NCBI GenBank assembly: GCA_902785635.1
Contig: CACZZH010000021.1
Span: 1,071 to 44,750 of the forward strand
Source: an uncultured Lachnospiraceae bacterium
GTDB taxonomy: Bacteria; Bacillota; Clostridia; Lachnospirales; Lachnospiraceae
DNA: 43,680 nt
Reading direction: 5' to 3'
In this document: in pieces, positions 17,593-23,535 of the stretch
How the letters are laid out: the number at the start of each line of letters is the position of its first letter
Numbering within the stretch: the first letter of the stretch is position 1
Program-made: the position numbers and the translations under genes
Notes under the pieces: generated by a model
Told to the model about the DNA's origin: nothing
Database searches by the model: none
Seen by the model: the letters and a program-made list of their open reading frames with translations, nothing else

Positions 17593-17660
17593 GTCTCGTT
17601 AAGAGATTTTGTGGACTGCAAGATACGACCGGCTGAGGGATCCTGCCCCGTCGGCCGCTC

Positions 17661-17767
17661 TTACTGCTCAGCAACCCTCTTTTCCGCAGCTTCTTTCTTA
17701 GACAATTGTAGTTTCGTATTTGGTGAAACAATGTCCTCAAGTACTCCAGGAGCCTTATCAGATCCTC
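17661..17767 (-). pseudogene. Possible C-terminal remnant of an unknown gene
   Basis: One minus-strand frame, bounded upstream by a stop, reads GSDKAPGVLEDIVSPN followed by a lysine/glutamate-rich tail ending EKRVAEQ and TAA. It has the composition of a genuine protein C-terminus and ends about 70 bp before the bidirectional terminator. No start or upstream part is visible; it runs into the 96-bp repeat array. Could be chance; function unknown. Confidence 0.25.
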
Positions 17768-18314
17768 AGTATACAAGCAAAAACATCATATCAGGCATTT
17801 ATCCATGTATATTCTGCGATTTCTGCATGGCCACGAGTCCGGCAAAAAACCTTGAACAGATGATTATACAGGCAAAAGCGGTAGCGAAAGATTATTTACC
17901 TGTATAAATTGCGTTTCCGATATCGGGTACGAGCTCAATAAAAGACCTGAAACTGTCGATTATACAGGTAAGATCGAAAGAAAGCGATATTTTACCTGTA
18001 CATTTTGTATTTCAGGCATGAGTCACGACTCCGGCAAAGGACTTAGAACAGTTGATTATACAGGTAAAGTCGGTAGAAAAAGATTATTTACCTGTATAAA
18101 TTGCGTTTCCGATATCGGGTACGAGCTCAATAGAAGACCTGAAACCGTCGATTATACAGGTAAGATTGAAAGAAAGCGATATTTTACCTGTACATTTTGT
18201 ATTTCAGGTATGAGTCACGACTCCGGCAAAGGACTTAGAACAGTTGATTATACAGGTAAAATCGGTAGAAAAAGATTATTTACCGGTACAAATAGCATTT
18301 TCGGTATGAACTGA
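17674..18314 (+). repeat. Tandem array of 96-bp repeats (5 clear units, about 2 decayed)
   Basis: Clear units start with GATTATACAGG at 17862, 17958, 18054, 18150 and 18246, a period of exactly 96 bp. Alternate units are most alike (A-B-A-B-A), giving a 192-bp higher-order period. Decayed units are visible from about 17769 (95 bp before the first clear unit) and more faintly from about 17674. Each unit has an inverted repeat, TACAGGTAA with TTACCTGTA (9-12 bp stem). A units also hold CCGATATCGG; B units hold GAGTC-AC-GACTC. Because 96 is a multiple of three, a frame stays open from about 17856 to 18314, encoding 32-residue repeats with YTGK, RKR and FTCxxC. No ribosome site or convincing start is present. 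Confidence 0.92.
18018..18314 (+). other. Open frame through the 96-bp array (doubtful protein)
   Basis: The first ATG in the open frame is at 18018, giving 98 residues with about three copies of a 32-residue unit: DYTGKxxRKRxFTCxxC. A/B differences are often conservative (I/V, Y/L), which hints at past coding. Against coding: no Shine-Dalgarno sequence and upstream units are out of frame through a 1-bp length difference. I regard it as a decayed repeat gene or non-coding array rather than an active gene. Confidence 0.25.
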
Positions 18315-18378
18315 GAGTCCAGTGAAAGTCCTGGAATGACGATTTTTAATTTATGACTCATCCGCCTTACACTCTCAG

Positions 18379-18555
18379 GCATGCGCGCCATCGGGGGCAG
18401 GGATCATTTATAGCGAAATTGTCAGGACAGGAACGCAGACGAGATATGCACCCTACGCAGTCTTAGGCTCTAGACGGAGTTGGGTGAGAGCTCGGCGGAG
18501 TGGGTCCGGGTTTCGCGGTAATTATCCCTGCCCCCTATGGTGTGCACGCCGTCCG
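18379..18555. repeat. MITE-like inverted-repeat element, copy 1
   Basis: The right arm (18478-18555) is the reverse complement of 43556-43633 with, by eye, 7 differences in 78 bp. A left arm (18379-18418, GCATGCGCGCCATCGGGGGC...) is an imperfect inverted copy of the right end, so the element could fold into a long stem of about 40 bp. Similarity to the 43.5-kb copy continues through the centre (TTAGGCTCTAGACGGAG) and past the right arm to TGCGGAAAAA near 18581. No transposase gene is inside. An apparent reading frame starting with GTG here (MGPGFAV) is the repeat itself. Confidence 0.8.
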
Positions 18556-18643
18556 TTTGAGTGAAATCGTGGCTGCGGAAAAACATATACACTTATCTTT
18601 TGGAGCAGATTTCGTCGGCGCTGCCTGTGACTCTGCTGCGCTT

Positions 18644-19609
18644 TTATTTGAGTGCATCCTCCACAAGCGCGAGTGCTCCGTAGATCACGGAATCGTCGCC
18701 CAGGGATGCATTTTTTATTTCGACCGTAGGACGGATGGAAGGCATGCAGTAGCGGTCTACTTCGGCAAGTACCTTCTTCAGGAGAAGATCGCCTACCGCT
18801 TCAAACACACCGCCGCCGTATACGACGATATCGGGGCTGATGGTGTTGATCATGTTGCCGGTGGCTACTGCGAGGTAATGGCAGGCACGGTCAACGGCTT
18901 CCATTGCAACAGGGTCTTTTGCGGCGAGTGCCTTTTTCAGGCTCTTGCTGCGGAATACGCCGTCCGTTACGGCGTCAGCCATCATGCTTTCACGCCCTCT
19001 GGAGACCTGCTGACGGATATAGGAGGACATGCCCTGCTTGCTGGAGAAAGCTTCAAGGCAGCCGCGCTGACCGCAGTTGCACAGAGGTCCTTCGGGATCA
19101 AGAATCATATGCCCGTATTCTGCAGCTTTGAATTTGTGTCCGGTAAACAGCTTTCCGTCCAGAATCAGTCCGCCGCCCATGCCTGTGCCGAGGAAGAAGC
19201 CTACAACGTTCCTGTAACCTCTTGCAACGCCGTATTTCCATTCGCCCAGAACGCCAAGGTTCACATCATTCCCGATAAAGAACGGAATCCCAAACTTATC
19301 TTCCATGGATTTTTTGATATCGTAATTCCGCCATGGAAGGTTGGGGGTAAACAGAACGATGCCCTTTGCCTGATCGATCACGCCCGGGGCACAGGAGGAG
19401 ATCGCTTTGATCTGCTTCTTGTCGATGCCCGATTCCTTCAGCATTTCTTCTACCACGCTGACAATAACTTTTTCAACGTTTTGAGAAGAATCGCCTTTTT
19501 CTTTTGATTTTTTTTTCAGCCGGTAGACGATCTCACGCTTTTCATTGAAGATCGCCCCGAGGACTTTCGTTCCGCCCACATCCAGGCAAATGATATACTT
19601 ATCCGCCAT
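18644..19609 (-). CDS. ROK-family sugar kinase (glucokinase-like)
   Basis: A 321-residue cytoplasmic kinase. The ATP phosphate motif DVGGTKVLGA is at the N-terminus, FIGNDVNLG near residue 112 carries the catalytic aspartate, followed by GTGMGGG, EYGH and the ROK zinc motif CNCGQRGCLEA near 188. Probably phosphorylates glucose or another hexose. AAGGAGG precedes the ATG. It has no helix-turn-helix, so it is an enzyme rather than a ROK repressor. It is a lone minus-strand gene with no clear terminator after it; the repeat island lies downstream. Confidence 0.9.
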   Translation of the reverse strand: MADKYIICLDVGGTKVLGAIFNEKREIVYRLKKKSKEKGDSSQNVEKVIVSVVEEMLKESGIDKKQIKAISSCAPGVIDQAKGIVLFTPNLPWRNYDIKKSMEDKFGIPFFIGNDVNLGVLGEWKYGVARGYRNVVGFFLGTGMGGGLILDGKLFTGHKFKAAEYGHMILDPEGPLCNCGQRGCLEAFSSKQGMSSYIRQQVSRGRESMMADAVTDGVFRSKSLKKALAAKDPVAMEAVDRACHYLAVATGNMINTISPDIVVYGGGVFEAVGDLLLKKVLAEVDRYCMPSIRPTVEIKNASLGDDSVIYGALALVEDALK

Positions 19610-19625
19610 GTCTCTTTCCTCCTTG

Positions 19626-19654
19626 TTGATTAAGATACGCGCAAATTTTACAAT
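19626..19654 (+). promoter_or_regulatory. Sigma-A-like promoter in the divergent gap
   Basis: TTGATT (19626-19631), exact 17-bp spacer, TACAAT (19649-19654). It points away from the ROK gene. The next + strand structure is the terminator at 19719-19747, so it could make a short RNA or a 5' leader that ends early before the STAS operon. Confidence 0.5.
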
Positions 19655-19657
19655 CGT

Positions 19658-19677
19658 TATGGTACTACTTTACCATA
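19658..19677. promoter_or_regulatory. Palindromic site, possible operator
   Basis: TATGGTA and TACCATA flank six bases. The site overlaps the expected start point of the + promoter at 19626 and lies about 50 bp upstream of the ROK start, so a repressor here could affect both directions. No cognate regulator is in the window. Confidence 0.35.
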
Positions 19678-19747
19678 TACAGGTCAATTTGTCATGAGAA
19701 AGCTGATGAGCTGAAAACAGGCTGTTAGAAAACAGCCTATTTTTTTT
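19661..19747 (+). ncRNA. Possible small RNA or attenuated leader
   Basis: A consensus-spaced promoter (19626-19654) is followed about 65 nt later by a terminator with stem AGGCTGTT/AACAGCCT and eight T. The segment between has no credible ORF. The result would be an RNA of about 85-90 nt. Alternatively the terminator is an attenuator in the STAS-NRPS operon leader. No known family was recognised. Confidence 0.35.
19719..19747 (+). terminator. Intrinsic terminator before the STAS-NRPS operon
   Basis: Stem AGGCTGTT/AACAGCCT (19719-19726 and 19731-19738), loop AGAA, then AT and seven T. There is no + strand gene immediately upstream, so it must end a short transcript or act as an attenuator. 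The 144 bp between it and the STAS start hold AT-rich possible -10 boxes (TATAAA near 19769, TGATAA near 19837), a small TGAGC/GCTCA hairpin and the ribosome site. Confidence 0.75.
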
Positions 19748-19891
19748 GCGAAACATAATGAAACTATATAAATATTACGGTGGAGACCTGCAGCCAAAAA
19801 CGTAAATTAAATTGAGCGGAAGGCTCAGAAAAATATGATAAACAATGGAACATCCAATTGAAATAATAATTGAATAAACGGAGGAATAAAG

Positions 19892-20185
19892 ATGACCATT
19901 GAAAGAAATATGAAGGGAACGACCCTTCAGCTGAAGCTTAGCGGCTGGCTGGACACGCAGTCTGCACCGATGTTTGAAGAAGTGATCAATGGACTTGGGG
20001 AAATGGTCAGAACTCTGACGATCGACTGCTCGGCACTGGAGTATATTTCTTCAGCAGGTCTGCGTCAGATCGTTGCCGCTTACAAAAAAATGACCGGCAA
20101 TCTGACCCTGCGGAATGTATCCGATGAGATCATGAACGTGATCCGGATGACCGGCCTGGACAGGCGTCTGAAATTTGAAAAATGA
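19892..20185 (+). CDS. STAS-domain anti-anti-sigma factor (RsbV/SpoIIAA-like)
   Basis: A 97-residue single STAS domain. The conserved phospho-acceptor loop is YISSAGLRQ (S53/S54), after a DCSALE strand. In partner switching the unphosphorylated form binds an RsbW/SpoIIAB-like kinase and frees its partner, usually a sigma factor; phosphorylation by the kinase reverses this. GGAGGAA precedes the ATG. The next two genes encode a sensor and a phosphatase with an RsbW-like domain, so the whole switch may be encoded here, although no sigma factor is in the window. Confidence 0.9.
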   Translation: MTIERNMKGTTLQLKLSGWLDTQSAPMFEEVINGLGEMVRTLTIDCSALEYISSAGLRQIVAAYKKMTGNLTLRNVSDEIMNVIRMTGLDRRLKFEK

Positions 20186-20246
20186 AAGCTGCATTTTTAC
20201 ACAGTCTTTTGTGGCTGCACGTGCGGCAGATCATGTGGAGGAGATC

Positions 20247-20927
20247 ATGAAACAGCATTCCATCAGGCATTGGATCACCCGTTGGTTCATTGCAATTCTC
20301 TTTTTATCGATGGTGATATCGGCAGTAGCGAACCTGTACGAGGCGTATTCCAGTACGATGCAGTCCGGGAGGGAGTGGGCATCATTATGCGCGTATGACA
20401 TGAGAAATCTTCTGGATCATCAGTGGAGCCTGGAAGAACTGTCCGGTTCCGCTGAAAGTGAAGAGTATATGAATGCCCGCAGGATCACTCAAAATCTCTG
20501 CCGGAACTACGAGATGGACTATATCTATGTTTACACCGTCGATCCGGAAAAAGCTGTCAGGTATTACTACCTGTGCGTCTCCAATGACCCGGAGAAAGAC
20601 TGTGAATTGCAGGAATATGCGCTGAGCGAGGGAGATCGGGTCGATCTTATGCCCGGGGAAAAGGCAATACTGGCCGGCAGTGACGAGATGCAGGAGGAAG
20701 TCCTGCATAACTGGTTTGGCAATGAAGTTACGTGGATCGTCCCGTATTATGATACAGAAGGCGTGCTGCGTGCAATGATCGGTATGGATTACAGTCTTAC
20801 CCGCTTAAGGCAGGAGATTCTGGAGTGCTTTCTGTCAGATATCATACCATTTATGATCTCCCTGTCTGTGGGATTCCTGATCCTGCTCCTTCTTGTCCGC
20901 AGGCGCATTGTCAACATGAAAAGATGA
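20247..20927 (+). CDS. Membrane sensor domain protein, probable N-terminal half of the phosphatase
   Basis: A 226-residue protein with a membrane helix (about 10-32), an extracellular segment of about 165 residues with Tyr-rich Cache-like stretches (MDYIYVYTV; TWIVPYYDTEGVLRAMIG) and a second helix (about 200-220) ending in basic RRRIVNMKR. I chose the ATG at 20247 because GGAGGAG precedes it; the open frame back to a TTG at 20175 lacks a site. The stop overlaps the start of the next gene as ATGA. In related phosphatases the second helix continues directly into a HAMP-like linker and PP2C domain, so this may be one sensor-phosphatase split by a frameshift at AAAA (20919-20922). Confidence 0.8.
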   Translation: MKQHSIRHWITRWFIAILFLSMVISAVANLYEAYSSTMQSGREWASLCAYDMRNLLDHQWSLEELSGSAESEEYMNARRITQNLCRNYEMDYIYVYTVDPEKAVRYYYLCVSNDPEKDCELQEYALSEGDRVDLMPGEKAILAGSDEMQEEVLHNWFGNEVTWIVPYYDTEGVLRAMIGMDYSLTRLRQEILECFLSDIIPFMISLSVGFLILLLLVRRRIVNMKR

Positions 20928-22138
20928 CGGGAGAGATCAGCGAGTATATTCATAATATTGAAATGCTGACCAGAAAACAGGTGGAAACCGATGTCCAGCT
21001 GGATGTGGCAAGGCATATTCAATATGGCCTTGTACCGGAAAGAACAAATCTGAAAGGCGAAGGCTTTGAGATCAGTGCTATGACAAAGCCTGCCAAAGCG
21101 GTGGGCGGTGATTTCTACGACTGTTTTAAACGGAGCGATGACAGTGTATGCATCGTAATGGGCGATGTGTCCGGCAAGGGCATCTACGCTGCTATTTTCA
21201 TGGCCATGGCAAAAACCATGATCCGGGAGAAGCTGATGGCGGGATTAAGCCCGGCGGAAACGCTGAACCAGGCAAATAACGCTCTGTGCGGCCAGAACCC
21301 GGAAGGCCTGTTCGTCACAGTCTTTGCAGCCGTATTAAACCCGTTTACCGGGGAACTTTGCTACGCGAATGCGGGTCACACTTTCCCTGTATTGCTGGGT
21401 GAGATGATCCGTGTTCTGGAGCCGGAAAGCGGAATTGCTCTGGGATTGTTCGAAGATGCAGATCTGTCTGACCATGTGCTCAGGCTGTCTGAGTCGGAAG
21501 GGATCCTGTTGTATACAGATGGAGTCACGGAAGCGGTAGACCCGCAAAAGGAGTTTTTCGGAATGGACAGGCTGTTGAATACTTTGAAAGCTGCCGCAGA
21601 AAAAACGGATACAGGTGCCGGAAGGAACACGGGTAAGGATGCCCCGGAAGGAGGAAATGCGGAAGAAACGCTTTTCGCGATCGACCGGGCAGTGCAAAGG
21701 TATTGTGAAGGAAATGAGCCCTTTGATGATATGGCTGCACTGGTGCTTTTCCGCACCTGTACGTCCGATGACCGGCAGGAACTACCGGTATCCTTATCTT
21801 CTCTTGACGAGATCAGAAAAGCCGTGTTTGAGACGGTGGGGGAAGGACCGGAAGCGCGAAAGGTGATACTGGCCTGTGATGAAGTCCTGACGAATATCGT
21901 CCGGTATTCCGGAGCAGGGTCGCTGCTGTTTTCCTGCCGGAAGCAGGAAGAGGAACTGTGTATTACTTTTTCGGATGATGGGATCCCGTTTGATCCGACT
22001 GCTTTCCGGACGGAAGAAAAAGATTTTGAACTGCTGGACTGCGGAGGAATGGGACTGAATATCGTCCGTGAGACTGTTTCCGGCATGCACTATCAACGAA
22101 AAGACGGACGCAATGAATTGGTCCTTTCTTTCATATAA
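20924..22138 (+). CDS. PP2C (SpoIIE/RsbU) phosphatase fused to RsbW-like HATPase
   Basis: About 404 residues. A coiled linker is followed by a PP2C/SpoIIE phosphatase domain (about 35-275; GGDFYDCF, MGDVSGKG, NAGHTFP, YTDGVTEA, FDDMAALV) and a C-terminal GHKL/HATPase_c domain of anti-sigma kinase type (about 290-404; N box DEVLTNIVRYS, DDGIPFDP, GGMGLNIV). The phosphatase should dephosphorylate the STAS protein encoded upstream; the RsbW-like domain could phosphorylate it or bind a sigma factor. A glycine/threonine-rich insertion (about 228-245) sits inside the phosphatase. The ATG at 20924 lacks a ribosome site and relies on ATGA overlap, or translation enters by frameshift from the upstream gene. 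Confidence 0.88.
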   Translation: MTGEISEYIHNIEMLTRKQVETDVQLDVARHIQYGLVPERTNLKGEGFEISAMTKPAKAVGGDFYDCFKRSDDSVCIVMGDVSGKGIYAAIFMAMAKTMIREKLMAGLSPAETLNQANNALCGQNPEGLFVTVFAAVLNPFTGELCYANAGHTFPVLLGEMIRVLEPESGIALGLFEDADLSDHVLRLSESEGILLYTDGVTEAVDPQKEFFGMDRLLNTLKAAAEKTDTGAGRNTGKDAPEGGNAEETLFAIDRAVQRYCEGNEPFDDMAALVLFRTCTSDDRQELPVSLSSLDEIRKAVFETVGEGPEARKVILACDEVLTNIVRYSGAGSLLFSCRKQEEELCITFSDDGIPFDPTAFRTEEKDFELLDCGGMGLNIVRETVSGMHYQRKDGRNELVLSFI

Positions 22139-22177
22139 GCTGGAAAATAGAGGAAATAAGCTAGAAAATAGAGGAAA
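22136..22177 (+). repeat. 21-bp tandem duplication carrying a ribosome site
   Basis: Two 21-bp units (22136-22156, 22157-22177) of TAAGCT(G/A)GAAAATAGAGGAAA differ at one base. The first contains the stop of the phosphatase gene; the second supplies the AGAGGAAA just before the MATE ATG at 22181. The duplication lengthens the gap and doubles the Shine-Dalgarno-like motif. Confidence 0.9.
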
Positions 22178-22180
22178 TAT

Positions 22181-23530
22181 ATGGATTACTTAAAGGATTC
22201 CCATCGCTCCATGTTTGCAAAGCTCCTGCCGTCGGCTATAGGAGCTCTGCTGAGCGAAACAGTGGCATCTCTGATCGATACGATCATACTGAGCTATTAT
22301 CTCGGAGCGGATATGCTGTCCACAGTCAGTATCTGCATGCCGATCTATATGTTCGTGAACGTGCTTTCGATGCTGATCGTTTCCGGAGGAGCCACACTGT
22401 TTGCCCAGTCTCTGGGGAGGGGCGATAAAGAGGAAGCGCAAAAATACTATACGTGCAGCATTGTACTGATGGTGATCTGCGGTGCGGCACTTACTGTATT
22501 CGGAGTTATGTTTACCCGGCCTGTCATCGTGGCATTGGGAGGTGCGGGCGCGATACTTGAACCCACCGTGAGCTACGCCCGGGTGCTGTTTGGCTTCATG
22601 ATACCGCTGTCACTGTACCAGCAGCTGATGGTTTACGTCCGGTTTGACGGGGCGCCGATACTGTCCCTGATGTCGACTGTTGTCTGTGCCGTCGTGAACC
22701 TGGTCCTGGACATACTGTTCGTCGGTCCCTTCGGATGGGGCGCGGCAGGCGCAGCTCTTGCCACCTGTCTGGCCTATACTGTGGCCATGCTTATCAATGC
22801 ATCCCATCTCCTGAAGAAAAAGAATGGACTGATCTTTCGCAGAGGCAGTCTGTCCCTGAGGAGAATCATGCGGCTGCTGAAGACCGGCATACCGCTGTCT
22901 GTCACCCAGCTGGGGATGGCGATCGGTACGGCGCTGTTTAATGTTCGCATTATGGACATCGGCGGACCAGCCAGTCTGAACGTTTACGGCGCGATCACAC
23001 AGCTCTCCGTGGTGGCGATGGCTCTGTACGAGGGGATCGCCCAGGCATGTCAGCCCATACTTGCGGCATGCTTCGGAGCCGGAGACCGAAGCCGGATGAA
23101 GAAGACGATCCGCTACGGTTTCCGGATGGAGATCATTGCCATGGCGGCAGCGACCATGCTGTATATATTCGGGGCGGGCTTTTTCGCGAACCTTCTTTCG
23201 ATGAAGGAGGCGCAGCTGCATATGATGGCTGTTCACGCCATTCGCATATATGCACTGTCCCTGATGTTTACCGGCTTTAATACGATTATTGTTTATTATT
23301 TCCAGGTGCAGGAGAGGGAAATGAATGCAACAGGAATCACGCTGCTGAGCGGTACGGTTCTCCCTGTCGCGTTTCTGTACCTGTTGACAGCGCTGTTCGG
23401 TGTGTCCGGAATCTGGTGGTGTTATCTGATCGCCCAGGGACTGACACTGATCTTAAGCGCAGTGCTTTACCGTCACGACCGCCGCACATGTACTGCAGGC
23501 GGCAGGCTGATCATGCAGAAAGGAGTTTAA
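22181..23530 (+). CDS. MATE-family multidrug/metabolite exporter
   Basis: A 449-residue polytopic membrane protein with about 12 hydrophobic helices in two related halves, the usual MATE (NorM/DinF-like) length. The early ETVASLIDTIILSYYLG stretch is typical of the first helix. MATE proteins export organic compounds using ion gradients. It lies 42 bp after the phosphatase gene and its stop is 2 bp before the NRPS start, with the NRPS ribosome site embedded in its last codons. This tight coupling suggests that it exports the NRPS product. Confidence 0.92.
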   Translation: MDYLKDSHRSMFAKLLPSAIGALLSETVASLIDTIILSYYLGADMLSTVSICMPIYMFVNVLSMLIVSGGATLFAQSLGRGDKEEAQKYYTCSIVLMVICGAALTVFGVMFTRPVIVALGGAGAILEPTVSYARVLFGFMIPLSLYQQLMVYVRFDGAPILSLMSTVVCAVVNLVLDILFVGPFGWGAAGAALATCLAYTVAMLINASHLLKKKNGLIFRRGSLSLRRIMRLLKTGIPLSVTQLGMAIGTALFNVRIMDIGGPASLNVYGAITQLSVVAMALYEGIAQACQPILAACFGAGDRSRMKKTIRYGFRMEIIAMAAATMLYIFGAGFFANLLSMKEAQLHMMAVHAIRIYALSLMFTGFNTIIVYYFQVQEREMNATGITLLSGTVLPVAFLYLLTALFGVSGIWWCYLIAQGLTLILSAVLYRHDRRTCTAGGRLIMQKGV

Positions 23531-23535
23531 ATTTG
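23518..23535 (+). promoter_or_regulatory. Ribosome site deciding a TTG start for the NRPS
   Basis: AAAGGAG (23518-23524) lies in the last codons of the MATE gene, 8 nt before TTG at 23533. The open frame reaches back to 23416, but those 39 residues are a shadow of MATE coding sequence, and no ATG follows in a reasonable position. TTG with a strong, overlapping site implies coupled translation. Confidence 0.8.

Noticed and set aside
17862..18314. TGK...CxxC units as zinc-finger repeats
   Set aside because: Resemblance to TGEKP linkers is superficial; only one CxxC and no matching second ligand pair per unit, and no start signal.
17674..18314. CRISPR array
   Set aside because: The whole 96-bp unit is conserved, with no unique spacers, and there are no cas genes.
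18500..19507. Long + strand open frame starting MGPGFAV
   Set aside because: Its start is the dispersed repeat and the remainder is antisense to the well-supported ROK kinase; no ribosome site.
20175..20246. Extended TTG start for the membrane sensor
   Set aside because: No ribosome site and a non-membrane-like 24-residue lead; GGAGGAG places the start at 20247.
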